A stretch of DNA of 64,000 bases from NCBI RefSeq assembly GCF_038007965.1, contig NZ_JBBOYD010000001.1, forward strand, positions 412,501 to 476,500, in the 5' to 3' direction. The notes beneath the pieces were generated by a model. That model made no database searches, had not been told where the DNA came from, and saw only the letters and a list, made by a program, of their open reading frames with translations. This document shows positions 47,611 to 61,232 of the stretch, piece by piece; within the stretch, counting starts at the first letter, position 1; every line of letters begins with the position of its first letter. Made by a program: the position numbers and the translations under genes. This stretch comes from Niallia sp. FSL W8-0635 (GTDB taxonomy: Bacteria > Bacillota > Bacilli > Bacillales > Cytobacillaceae).

Positions 47611-47947
47611 TTGTTTCGCCTCTCATCCTTACTAATCCGTTTTGATACAACTCTTTTAGTCTTACAATTTCAGATTGAAGCACTTGATGGCCTTCACTAG
47701 TTAAGATATACACTTTTTTTCTTTTCTCCGTATCCTCATCCTTTGAAAATTCTATCCAGCCTTTTTCTAAGAGAGCCTTAATTGCACCATAAAGTGTACC
47801 GGGAGCTAATGTTAAACGTCCATTACTCATTTTTTGAACATCCTGCATAATTCCATATCCATGCTGAGGGGTAAGAAGAGAGAGTAGGATATAGTAGGTT
47901 GATTCAGATAAGGCATTGTAATTATTATTTTCTGAGATAGTAATCAC
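47603..47947 (-). CDS. PadR-family transcriptional regulator
   Basis: A 114-aa winged-helix regulator: YYILLSLLTPQHGYGIMQDV, LAPGTLYGAIKALLEKGWIEF and the KKVYILTSEGHQVL wing. The likely start is GTG at 47947; the Shine-Dalgarno is poor there. It is cotranscribed with the DUF2812 gene and probably represses its own operon through the palindromes at 47972-47993. Confidence 0.88.
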   Translation of the reverse strand: MITISENNNYNALSESTYYILLSLLTPQHGYGIMQDVQKMSNGRLTLAPGTLYGAIKALLEKGWIEFSKDEDTEKRKKVYILTSEGHQVLQSEIVRLKELYQNGLVRMRGETND

Positions 47948-47971
47948 TTCCCAATTATGTCATATCCGTTG

Positions 47972-47993
47972 ACGATATATCGTTTGGCGATAT
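47972..47993. promoter_or_regulatory. candidate PadR operator
   Basis: The perfect palindrome ACGATATATCGT (47972-47983) overlaps ATATCG-5-CGATAT (47977-47993). On the minus strand a TATAAT -10 lies at 48004-48009, so the operator covers the start site of the PadR-DUF2812 operon. Confidence 0.55.
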
Positions 47994-48215
47994 AGTTTAT
48001 TTGATTATACCTTAAGAAAAGAAAAATTTCTATATAAAATAATTGAAAATTATAATAACTAAAATATACTTAAAGCTTTTTTAAAAGAGGCTTCAGGTGC
48101 AACTGGTAAAAATTGAAATGTCGAAATTTGAAGAAAAATGTTGCCTTATTAAAAATTATATAATAGTATTTATTTATAGAATTTTCTAAAAATAACGATA
48201 AAAGGGGCAACTTGT

Positions 48216-49649
48216 ATGTTCATCGTAGACTTTTTTAATAATATCCTTTGGTCGTATGTAGTGATTTATGGCTTGATAGGAATTGGCATTTACTTTACTT
48301 ATAAAACTGGATTTATTCAGTTTCGCTATATAAAAGAAATGATTAGAGTCATTTTTGAGAAAACACCAGCAAATGCAGCTGGCGAAAAATCGATTTCTGC
48401 CTTTAAGTCTTTTTGTATCGGCTCTGCTACTCGTATTGGAACTGGAAACTTAGCGGGTGTTGCAGTTGCAATTACGGTTGGAGGACCTGGTGCAGTATTT
48501 TGGATGTGGCTCGTAGCTCTATTAGGCGGAGCAACAAGCTTTGTAGAAAGTACATTGGCTCAAGTATATAAAGCAAAGGATCCAGAAAAGCCAGGTACCT
48601 TCCGAGGGGGACCCGCTTATTACATTACAAAAGGATTAAATAAAAAATGGTTAGGTATCATATTTGCTGTTTTAATTGCCTTTACATTTGGCCTAATTTT
48701 TAACTCTGTGCAAAGTAATACAATTTCCGCTGCATTTGAAACAGCCTTTGGTTTCAATACTGCTATTACTGGTATTGTATTAGCAGCTGTAACAGGCGTA
48801 ATAATTTTTGGTGGGGTACATCGTATTGCGAATTTCTCTAGTGTTATCGTACCAATAATGGCTGTTTGTTATATTGCTGTAGCGTTTTTTGTCATTATCA
48901 CAAACATTACACACTTACCAGCAGTGCTAGCCTTAATTGTAAAAAATGCCTTTGGATTTGAACAAGCAATTGGTGGAGGTATTGGTGTTGCCATAATGCA
49001 AGGGGTAAGAAGAGGTTTGTTTTCAAATGAAGCTGGAATGGGGAGTGCGCCGAACGCAGCAGCAACAGCACATGTATCGCATCCTGCGAAACAAGGATTT
49101 ATTCAAACATTAGGTGTTTATGTGGATACAATAATTGTTTGTACTGCTACAGCGTTTGTTATCTTAGTTTCGACAGATATTTTTAACGCTGGTCAATATG
49201 AAGGGATCAATCTACTTCAAGCATCATTAAGCGCTCAAGTGGGAAGTTGGGCGAACATCTTTATCGCTGTTTCCATTTTACTTTTTGCTTTCAGTTCAAT
49301 TGTAGGGAGTTACTATTATGGGGAAACAAATATTCAGTTTATTACGAAGAATAAAGCTGTGTTAAATATATTCCGATTTGCAACGATTGCTTTTGTAATT
49401 ATCGGTGCAGTAGCAAAACTAGGAATGGTTTGGAATGTAGCTGATTTATTTATGGGGTTAATGACGGTAATCAATTTAATAGCTATCTTTGCTTTAAGTA
49501 AGGTTGCATTTAAGGTGTTAAAGGATTATGAAGGAAAAAGAAAGCAGGGATTAGATCCAGTATTTAATCCAAAAGAATTAGGAATTGAAAATACAGAATG
49601 CTGGGAAAGGGAAGAACTTGAACAAGAACGCCAGGTGAAAATTAGTTAA
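48216..49649 (+). CDS. AGCS family sodium:alanine symporter
   Basis: A 477-aa transporter with the AGCS pattern: SAFKSFCIGSATRIGTGNLAGVA, GGPGAVFWMWLVALLGGATSFVES, FRGGPAYYI and GVRRGLFSNEAGMGSAPNAAATA. Substrates of the family are alanine and glycine with Na+ (or H+). About ten or more hydrophobic segments. AAAGGGG precedes the ATG. It is monocistronic. No glycine riboswitch is visible in the upstream gap. Confidence 0.93.
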   Translation: MFIVDFFNNILWSYVVIYGLIGIGIYFTYKTGFIQFRYIKEMIRVIFEKTPANAAGEKSISAFKSFCIGSATRIGTGNLAGVAVAITVGGPGAVFWMWLVALLGGATSFVESTLAQVYKAKDPEKPGTFRGGPAYYITKGLNKKWLGIIFAVLIAFTFGLIFNSVQSNTISAAFETAFGFNTAITGIVLAAVTGVIIFGGVHRIANFSSVIVPIMAVCYIAVAFFVIITNITHLPAVLALIVKNAFGFEQAIGGGIGVAIMQGVRRGLFSNEAGMGSAPNAAATAHVSHPAKQGFIQTLGVYVDTIIVCTATAFVILVSTDIFNAGQYEGINLLQASLSAQVGSWANIFIAVSILLFAFSSIVGSYYYGETNIQFITKNKAVLNIFRFATIAFVIIGAVAKLGMVWNVADLFMGLMTVINLIAIFALSKVAFKVLKDYEGKRKQGLDPVFNPKELGIENTECWEREELEQERQVKIS

Positions 49650-49786
49650 TATAACTCAATAATTGATAGTGAAGAGAAGGAGCCGTGTGATAGGCTTCTT
49701 CTTTTCATTTGGAAAAATAGTAGATGGAAAAGTTATGGTAGTAATAAGGAGGCTTAAACGTAGTCAATAAGGAGTTAGTTTATCTA

Positions 49787-50365
49787 TTATAATACTTGGT
49801 TAAACCTTACTAGTCCTTGATGATGATGGTCATTCGTTTCTATAGGCAACTCATCATTTTTCAGCATATAAGAAAATCCTGTTAGAAGGATAAGTCCAAG
49901 ACTTAAGGTAGCTGAAACGATTAAAAGATTGGAAGTATATCTTCTTTTACTAGACTGATACTTCTTCACAATATGATAGATAAGGAAACTACTTAGCAGA
50001 AAAATAGCGTCTACCATAATAATTATTAAGACTGCTTCTCCTTCTTTAAGCATTACTCCTAACATGGCCCCCATTAAGGCTCCCATAAAACTAGCTGCCC
50101 CAGCTTCTATCATGGCAACCATCGGGCTTTTTAAAAATAGTAAAAGAATAAAGGAGAAACTCACGATAATAGAAAGCATTGTAGCCATTCCTAATTCGTT
50201 AGGCATAATGGTTCCGAATAAGACACCGATGGCAACACTAGAAGACATTCCATACAGCATAGGCAAGCATTTCGCCGTCATTTGATTTTCTGGTAGGTCT
50301 TGTATCTGTGAATAGATAAAGAAGCTAAATCCTATAAGGATAAGTGCACTTAGAATCCAAAGCAT
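49787..50365 (-). CDS. hypothetical membrane protein
   Basis: A 192-aa protein with about six hydrophobic segments, including a Gly/Ala/Met-rich one (AGAASFMGALMGAMLGVML), and a His/Asn tail (ETNDHHHQG). I prefer the ATG at 50365 because GGGAGG lies six bases upstream; an earlier in-frame start would put 16 residues before it. I do not recognise the family. Confidence 0.65.
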   Translation of the reverse strand: MLWILSALILIGFSFFIYSQIQDLPENQMTAKCLPMLYGMSSSVAIGVLFGTIMPNELGMATMLSIIVSFSFILLLFLKSPMVAMIEAGAASFMGALMGAMLGVMLKEGEAVLIIIMVDAIFLLSSFLIYHIVKKYQSSKRRYTSNLLIVSATLSLGLILLTGFSYMLKNDELPIETNDHHHQGLVRFNQVL

Positions 50366-50488
50366 ATACTTCCTCCCATATTCAGTTTTGATTCTTAACG
50401 TAAGTATTTGCACATTGTATACCTTATGATGAAGGGAAATGATATATAACTAGTTCGGCATTAACATTTATATAGTTTTTAAATAATA

Positions 50489-50523
50489 AAGTTACCTCTA
50501 TCAGTATAGAAAAGAGGTAACTT
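50489..50523 (-). terminator. terminator of the minus-strand 6-phospho-beta-glucosidase gene
   Basis: AAGTTACCTCT pairs with AGAGGTAACTT, T-rich on the minus-strand exit. Confidence 0.75.
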
Positions 50524-50558
50524 CATAAAAAAGCATTCTTTAAAGGACTTTTGGATTT

Positions 50559-52040
<1,482 letters not shown>

Positions 52041-52053
52041 TCATATAAAGAAA

Positions 52054-52138
52054 AAAACCTAAACCACATAAGCTAAGAACAGAATAGTCCTATAACTTTT
52101 TGTGATTTAGGTTTTGCCTGCATAACCAGTAACAACCC
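52054..52138 (-). promoter_or_regulatory. RAT antiterminator and overlapping terminator (minus strand)
   Basis: On the minus strand, GGTTGTTACTGGTTATGC and then AGGCAAAACC (rc of 52111-52138) matches the LicT/SacT-type RNA antiterminator. Its 3' part AAAACCTAAATCACA pairs with TGTGGTTTAGGTTTT (52054-52068), giving a terminator with a T run. LicT binding would prevent the terminator and allow expression of the GH1 gene. Confidence 0.85.
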
Positions 52139-52168
52139 TATGTAGGTGTGCTATTTATTATTGTTTTT

Positions 52169-52197
52169 ACTATAACACCATTTTTTTTCTCAATCAA
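52169..52197 (-). promoter_or_regulatory. promoter of minus-strand GH1 gene
   Basis: TTGATT (rc of 52192-52197) and TATAGT (rc of 52169-52174), 17-base spacing, upstream of the RAT leader. Confidence 0.7.
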
Positions 52198-52203
52198 GAA
52201 ATT

Positions 52204-52217
52204 TGTAAACGTTATTT
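52204..52217. promoter_or_regulatory. cre site between the divergent bgl units
   Basis: TGTAAACGTTATTT matches cre except at the penultimate base. It is just upstream of the minus-strand promoter. Confidence 0.55.
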
Positions 52218-52291
52218 TCATCTATATTTTCAGCATAAACACTTAATATGATAGATTTAGAAAATCGACAAAAAAATTCAATTTTTCTAAA

Positions 52292-52328
52292 AGAAAGCGT
52301 TGACACTTATTTTGAGACATGATAAATT
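52292..52328 (+). promoter_or_regulatory. bgl operon promoter with overlapping cre
   Basis: TTGACA at 52300-52305, 17 bases, TAAATT at 52323-52328. AGAAAGCGTTGACA (52292-52305) is a cre with two mismatches that covers the -35, so CcpA would block it. Confidence 0.65.
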
Positions 52329-52363
52329 ACAGGTATCAAATAACAAAACTTAAAAGTTCCGTT

Positions 52364-54403
<2,040 letters not shown>

Positions 54404-54421
54404 TGACTACGAAAAAGATAG

Positions 54422-55864
<1,443 letters not shown>

Positions 55865-55874
55865 AAAGGGAAAT

Positions 55875-55905
55875 AGGAAAGTTGATTTTTCAACTTTCCT
55901 TCTTT
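55875..55905 (+). terminator. hairpin after the second GH1 gene
   Basis: GGAAAGTTGA pairs with TCAACTTTCC; the T-rich tail is interrupted by C, so it may attenuate rather than end transcription before licT. Confidence 0.6.
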
Positions 55906-55982
55906 CCAATTTTAAATGATACTATCACGATCACTTATCCATTATAATAAATGTAAAGCCATATTAAACTACAGGTGGTCTA

Positions 55983-56813
55983 ATGAAAATAGAAAAAGTT
56001 TATAACAATAATGTTATAGGGACATTTAATGAAAAAAAAGAAGAGCTAGTAGTCATGGGAAGAGGCATTGCCTTTCAAAAAAAGCCTGGTGATTTAGTGG
56101 ATAATGCGAAAATCGAGAAAATATTTGCTTTAAAAAATAATGATATGTCTGAAAAATTTAAAACCCTTTTATATGAAGTACCTGTTGAATATATCGAAAT
56201 AACAGAAGAAACATTAAAGATTGCTAGCAGTCGGCTAGGAAGAAAACTAAATGATAGTTTTTATATCTCGCTAACAGACCATTTGCATTTTGCTGTACAA
56301 AGAATTGAAAAAGGGTATGAAATTAAAAACGCTTTATTATGGGAAATAAAACGATTTTATAAGGAAGAGTTTTCTATTGCGATGGAGACAGTTCAACTAA
56401 TTAAGGATAAATTAGGTGTGGAGCTTCCAGAAGATGAAGCTGGGTTTATCGCTATGCATATCGTGAATTCAGATTTAAATCAGGAAATGCCCAATGTTGC
56501 AAACATAACAAAGGTAATGCAAAACATATTAAATATCGTAAAATATCATTATAAAATGGAATTTGATGAGGAATCATTAAATTATTTTCGATTTATTACT
56601 CATTTGAAGTTCTTTGCTCAAAGACTCTATAGTAAAACTTATATGGATGATGATGATCCTTATCTTTATGAAATGGTGAAACTTAAGCATCAGGAAGCAT
56701 TTAAATGTACGGAAAAAATAAATGAATATATTGAAAATCAATTCGATTATTCTTTAACAGATAATGAAAAATTATATTTAGCTATTCATATACAAAGGGT
56801 AGTGAATCGTTAG
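55983..56813 (+). CDS. licT: LicT/BglG-family antiterminator
   Basis: A 276-aa transcriptional antiterminator. The N-terminal RNA-binding CAT domain (MKIEKVYNNNVIGTFNEKKEEL to about residue 55) is followed by two PRD domains with PTS-phosphorylated histidines (SLTDHLHFAV and AMHIVNS in PRD1, ITHLKFFAQRL and LAIHIQRV in PRD2). It closes the bgl operon and should act on the RAT leaders at 52054-52138 and 52364-52454. Confidence 0.93.
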   Translation: MKIEKVYNNNVIGTFNEKKEELVVMGRGIAFQKKPGDLVDNAKIEKIFALKNNDMSEKFKTLLYEVPVEYIEITEETLKIASSRLGRKLNDSFYISLTDHLHFAVQRIEKGYEIKNALLWEIKRFYKEEFSIAMETVQLIKDKLGVELPEDEAGFIAMHIVNSDLNQEMPNVANITKVMQNILNIVKYHYKMEFDEESLNYFRFITHLKFFAQRLYSKTYMDDDDPYLYEMVKLKHQEAFKCTEKINEYIENQFDYSLTDNEKLYLAIHIQRVVNR

Positions 56814-56838
56814 TGATAGAAGGGGAAAAATCTTCATT

Positions 56839-56960
56839 TAGGCTTTGTTGAATATAATGTTAAGCATCGGCAGAGAGATACGTAATAAGTGCTGGAGGTA
56901 AATGATAAGAAGGATAATTTTCTTCGGCGCTACAAAAACAGTATATTTAACAAAGCCCTA
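56839..56960. mobile_element. MITE-like element with terminal inverted repeats
   Basis: TAGGCTTTGTTGAATATAATG at the left and the reverse complement TAGGGCTTTGTTAAATATACTG at the right form terminal inverted repeats of about 22-24 bases around a 122-bp non-coding unit. This size and build fit a MITE that moves with an absent transposase. An outer AATCTTCAT inverted repeat also flanks it (56829 and about 56975). Confidence 0.5.
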
Positions 56961-57013
56961 ATATTATGGAGAAATGAAGATTATGTGAGGAAAACTTTTT
57001 CTATATCAAATGA

Positions 57014-57190
57014 TTACTGATTCAATGATTGATCAGATGTATCTTTTTCTTCTATATGTTCCTCTATGGTATCTTCTTGTTTTTTCTCGTATTCTTTTCT
57101 TACATCTCCGCAAGTAATACATATTCCACTGTAATAATAATTATATTTATGATATTTTCGTATTTTACATATAAGTGAACCAAATAACAA
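57014..57190 (-). CDS. small hypothetical protein with CxxC
   Basis: A 58-aa frame starting at TTG 57190, nine bases after AAAGGAG on the minus strand. It has a hydrophobic N-terminus (MLFGSLI), a basic region, CITC and an acidic tail (EEHIEEKDTSD). The site spacing supports it but size and composition allow chance. No family recognised. The rest of 56961-57514 is AT-rich. Confidence 0.35.
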   Translation of the reverse strand: MLFGSLICKIRKYHKYNYYYSGICITCGDVRKEYEKKQEDTIEEHIEEKDTSDQSLNQ

Positions 57191-57371
57191 AAGTAACAAC
57201 TCCTTTACTTATCCATTCTACAATATATATATTCATTCTTCGGTTAAATAATAGTTACGAACCTACCAAAATCATTACAAACATGTCTTCTTTATCTTTT
57301 TTATGACAATCCTCCAAAAAACATTACAATTTACTAGAAGAATAGCAAAAATGCAAAAAAAGGAAAAAGTA

Positions 57372-57397
57372 GAAACTTTTTCGCGTGTAGTTTCGTA
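57372..57397 (+). promoter_or_regulatory. candidate ECF-sigma promoter of the terD-like gene
   Basis: GAAAC and CGTA are separated by 17 bases, the pattern of sigma-W/M/X promoters. It lies 118 bases before the start codon. In B. subtilis the terD-like yce genes are ECF-sigma controlled, which supports the reading. Confidence 0.45.
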
Positions 57398-57514
57398 AGA
57401 GGTATAGTTGTAATACAAATGTAATTGAATATACGTACAAATACCTAGATAATGCTGTAAAATAATAGGTAATACATGGTTGGAACAATAAGAGTGTAAA
57501 AGGAGAGATTCTTT

Positions 57515-58918
57515 GTGGGGGTTATATTAAGCAAAGGTCAAAAAGTAGATTTGACGAAAGCGTATCCTGAGTTAAGCAATGTAGTTATTGGTTTAGGCTG
57601 GGATATCAATCAACAAGGTGCCAACTATGATTTAGATGCTTCGGCTTTTTTGTTAGGAGACAATCATAAAGTATGGAGCGATGATGATTTTATTTTTTAT
57701 AATAATCCCACTGGTCCTAATGGTTCGGTAATATACAGTGGAGATAACCGGACGGGACATGGTAGATTGGACGATGAACAAATTAGAGTGAATTTGTCCC
57801 AAGTACCAAACACTATTCAACGTATCGCTTTTACTATTACAATCCATGATGCTTATGAAAAAGGACAAAATTTTGGACAAATATCTAATGCCTATGTCAG
57901 AGTATATAATGAGGGAGAGCAAGTAGAGCTTATTCGTTTCAATCTTGGAAGAGACTATACAATCGAAACGGCGATTGTGGCAGCAGAGCTATATCGCCAT
58001 CAAGGAGAATGGAAGTTTAATGCAGTTGGCAGTGGCTTTCAGGGTGGATTAGCTGCCTTATGTCGCAATTTCGGAGTGACTGTTGATGAGGAGCCAGTAG
58101 CTCCTGCTTATCCTAATCAATCGATCCAACAAGCCTATCAAGAACCTAATAGACCGCCCTTCCAGTCGTTTGAAACACCAACTTATTCCGCTTCTGCTAA
58201 TAGTGGGGCTTATCAGCCAACTGGGCAAGCGGCATATTCAAATAATCCGCAAACGTATGGACAAGCTTCTGCATACCATCATTCTAGTGAGCATTTGCAG
58301 TGTAATAGATGCCATAGTACCAATGTCCGTACAGGTGAAAAAGGATTTGGAATTGGAAAAGCAGCTATTGGCGGATTGATTTTAGGACCTGTTGGACTAC
58401 TAGGCGGCTTTATTGGAAAAGGACAATTAAAAATTAGCTGCAATAGTTGTGGTTATAGTTGGTCTCCTTCTCAGACAGATTATGCAGAATGGGGCAGACA
58501 ACAGAAACAACGCGCGAAAGACCTCTTTATGCGATATAAAAATCCAGAAGTATTAGACGCGGTTGTTGCTGCATGTGCATTAGTAGGTATGGCAGATGGA
58601 AGATTAGATCCTTCAGAAGAACGAAAAATGATGGAGTTTATCCATCAAAGCGAAGAATTACGTGTTTTTGATACAAACAAAGTAATTCAGCAATTTAATC
58701 ATTTTGTTCGCAAAATAGAATATGATCAAATTATTGGTCAGACCGAGTGTTTTCGTGCATTAGGGAAAATGCGCTCTAAGCCAGAGGTTGCAAGACTTGT
58801 AGCTCGATATTGCATTGCGATTGGCTATGCAGACGGTCATTTTGATCAAAGAGAAAAACAAGTAGTGACGGAAATATGCCGCGAACTAGGATTAAATCCG
58901 CATGAATTTTTATCTTAA
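57515..58918 (+). CDS. TerD-zinc ribbon-TerB fusion protein
   Basis: A 467-aa protein in three parts. Residues 1-190 are a TerD domain (GVILSKGQKVDLTKAYPELS, GLGWDINQ, YDLDASAFLL, and GDNRTGHG with Ca-binding Asp residues). A Pro/Gln/Tyr-rich linker is followed by a zinc ribbon (CNRCHSTN and CNSCGYSW). The C-terminal part (about 345-467) is a TerB-like helical domain with two similar halves (LVGMADGRLDPSEERKM and IAIGYADGHFDQREKQV). The GTG start follows AAGGAGAG. It is likely a stress or tellurite-type protein at the membrane. Confidence 0.85.
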   Translation: MGVILSKGQKVDLTKAYPELSNVVIGLGWDINQQGANYDLDASAFLLGDNHKVWSDDDFIFYNNPTGPNGSVIYSGDNRTGHGRLDDEQIRVNLSQVPNTIQRIAFTITIHDAYEKGQNFGQISNAYVRVYNEGEQVELIRFNLGRDYTIETAIVAAELYRHQGEWKFNAVGSGFQGGLAALCRNFGVTVDEEPVAPAYPNQSIQQAYQEPNRPPFQSFETPTYSASANSGAYQPTGQAAYSNNPQTYGQASAYHHSSEHLQCNRCHSTNVRTGEKGFGIGKAAIGGLILGPVGLLGGFIGKGQLKISCNSCGYSWSPSQTDYAEWGRQQKQRAKDLFMRYKNPEVLDAVVAACALVGMADGRLDPSEERKMMEFIHQSEELRVFDTNKVIQQFNHFVRKIEYDQIIGQTECFRALGKMRSKPEVARLVARYCIAIGYADGHFDQREKQVVTEICRELGLNPHEFLS

Positions 58919-59073
58919 AATAAGGTCATAATAGAATAGAAGATAGTATTAATAGAATAGTTTTTAGAGAAAATGATTTCGAGAGATTTATAGTTTATAG
59001 TACCAATCAGGCAGTAGTCAAAATTGCTCGTTGTGTGCTTGCGATTTAATAGAAATACAACAGGAGGAGAAGC

Positions 59074-60027
59074 ATGGCAGGAAATCATAGTTTGGTAATT
59101 GACAGAATAATCGGTAATATTGAAAAGGTAATGATTGGGAAAAGAGACGTGGCAGAACTTAGTTTGATTGCTTTACTTGCCCAAGGTCATGTTTTATTAG
59201 AAGACGTACCTGGAGTTGGGAAAACGATGATGGTACGAGCTTTAGCGAAATCAGTTGGTGCTAATTTCCGTAGAATTCAATTCACCCCAGACCTATTGCC
59301 CTCTGATGTAACAGGAGTTTCCATTTATAATCCGAAAGAGCTGGAATTTCAATTTGTTCCAGGTCCGATTATGGGGAATATCATCCTTGCAGATGAAATC
59401 AATCGAACATCTCCGAAAACGCAATCAGCCCTTTTGGAAGCGATGGAAGAAAGTAGTGTAACGATTGATGGAATTACCCATCATTTACAAAAGCCATTCT
59501 TTGTTATGGCAACCCAGAATCCCATTGAATATGAAGGAACGTACCCTCTTCCTGAAGCGCAGCTAGATCGCTTTTTATTAAAAATGCAAATGGGCTATCC
59601 AACTGTAGAAGAAGAAATGGAAGTGTTAACAAGAGTCCAAGTCGCCGCGCCTATTGAAAAACTAGAGTCTGTTGTAACCTTGGATGAATTACTTACTCTT
59701 CAATATGAAGTTAGACAAGTGTATGTTGATGACACAATAAAGAAATATATAGTGGAGCTTGCTACTGCAACGAGAGAACATGGGGGTATCTATTTAGGAG
59801 TAAGTCCTAGGGGTTCTATTGCGTTAATGAGAGCATCACAAAGTTATGCTTTTATCCAAGGAAGAGATTATGTTATTCCTGATGATGTGCAATTTTTAGT
59901 GAAAGCTGTATTTGCCCATCGAATTATTTTGAAATCAGAAACGAAATTCGATGGAATATCAGCTGAGGAAATTATCAATCGAATTGTTGGGAAAGTTCCT
60001 GTACCGGTGCAAAGGTTAGTGAAGTAA
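59074..60027 (+). CDS. MoxR-family AAA ATPase (YeaC-like)
   Basis: A 317-aa MoxR ATPase: Walker A LEDVPGVGKTMM, Walker B ILADEINRTSPKTQSALLEAMEE, sensor 1 ATQNPIEYEGTYPLPEAQLDRF. MoxR proteins act as chaperones for metal or cell-envelope complexes. It heads a moxR-DUF58-transglutaminase operon, the common pair with VWA-like DUF58 proteins. GGAGGAG precedes the ATG. The stop overlaps the next start by one base. Confidence 0.92.
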   Translation: MAGNHSLVIDRIIGNIEKVMIGKRDVAELSLIALLAQGHVLLEDVPGVGKTMMVRALAKSVGANFRRIQFTPDLLPSDVTGVSIYNPKELEFQFVPGPIMGNIILADEINRTSPKTQSALLEAMEESSVTIDGITHHLQKPFFVMATQNPIEYEGTYPLPEAQLDRFLLKMQMGYPTVEEEMEVLTRVQVAAPIEKLESVVTLDELLTLQYEVRQVYVDDTIKKYIVELATATREHGGIYLGVSPRGSIALMRASQSYAFIQGRDYVIPDDVQFLVKAVFAHRIILKSETKFDGISAEEIINRIVGKVPVPVQRLVK

Positions 60028-61232
60028 TGAAAAGATTTTTGCAAAAATTAAATCGGATTTGGAAACTAATCTTGCTATTTTTACTAATAGCGATGGTTTT
60101 TTCTTATGCTATGTTCCAAGGTGGATTTGTTAGCTGGTTTTTATTCTATAGTTTTTTACCATTTGCATTATATGGACTGCTGGTTGCTGCTTATCCAATT
60201 AGAGAATGGCAAGTGAAAAGAAAAATTCATAAATATGAATTTAGTGCAAAAGAAGAAATGCAAGTGGAAATTGAATTAACGAGAAGAACTTTTTTTCCTA
60301 TTTTCTATGTAATGATAGAAGATTCCTTTAGCTCCACTATAGGGGAAACGATAATGGGCAAGAAAATGCTAATGCCTGGATTCAGGCGTAGCCTCACCTT
60401 TAAATATACAGTGAAAGAATTACCAAGGGGAGAACATATATTTGATCAGCTTTCTCTACAAATGGGAGATCCTTTAGGGCTTATTGAAAAGGAGAAGGCT
60501 TTTATACAAGTTGATCGAGTTCTTGTTTATCCTCCTTATGAAGAGATGGTGTACAAGCCGTTGGAAAATCACTATGAACAAGGAATGACCTCTTCAAAGG
60601 AACGAGTACAACGAGATACGACAATGGCTGTTGGCATTAGAGAATATCAGCCGGGGGATCGCTTTTCCTGGATTAACTGGAAAGCGAGTGCAAGACGAAA
60701 TAATATGATGACAAAAGAGTTTGAACAAAAGCAGACTCATGACATTATGATTGTTATGGATTGCGAGGTGCATAAGAGGTTTGAAGCAGTAGTTTCTTTT
60801 ACCGCTTCAGCAATTCGTGCTATTTTAAAAAAAGGTGCTCAGGTAGGATTTTTATCAGTTGATACAGATCGAACAGTTTTTCCTATAAGAGGAGGCGAAA
60901 GTCAGCAACAGCTGCTACTCTATCATTTAGCGAAGGTTCGTACGACAAAGGAAGTAACACTTGCAGAGGTTTTGGATAATGACAGTAGTCAGCTACAGCA
61001 ACAGGCAACTGTCATGCTAATTACGTCGAAGTTAACGAGAGAGCTAGTAGATAAAGCTGGGTGGCTGACTAGTAAAAGGTATAATCTAGTATTATTTGTC
61101 GTTACAGGTAAGAATGAAGGTCTTTCAAGTGGAGAAAAAACATTAAGTGCTTTTGCAATAAAAAGAGGGATTCGAATTATCCATGTTTCTGAAGGAAGAT
61201 TTAAAGAGGCTTTTGGGGAGGTGGTGTCTTAA
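60027..61232 (+). CDS. DUF58 domain protein (YeaD-like)
   Basis: A 401-aa protein with two N-terminal hydrophobic segments (LILLFLLIAMVFSYAMF and FLFYSFLPFALYGLLVAAYP) and a DUF58 domain (REYQPGDRFSWINWKASARR) near residues 205-225, then a VWA-like region (HDIMIVMDCEVH). It is translated from the ATG overlapping the moxR stop. It is expected to act with MoxR. Confidence 0.9.
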   Translation: MKRFLQKLNRIWKLILLFLLIAMVFSYAMFQGGFVSWFLFYSFLPFALYGLLVAAYPIREWQVKRKIHKYEFSAKEEMQVEIELTRRTFFPIFYVMIEDSFSSTIGETIMGKKMLMPGFRRSLTFKYTVKELPRGEHIFDQLSLQMGDPLGLIEKEKAFIQVDRVLVYPPYEEMVYKPLENHYEQGMTSSKERVQRDTTMAVGIREYQPGDRFSWINWKASARRNNMMTKEFEQKQTHDIMIVMDCEVHKRFEAVVSFTASAIRAILKKGAQVGFLSVDTDRTVFPIRGGESQQQLLLYHLAKVRTTKEVTLAEVLDNDSSQLQQQATVMLITSKLTRELVDKAGWLTSKRYNLVLFVVTGKNEGLSSGEKTLSAFAIKRGIRIIHVSEGRFKEAFGEVVS

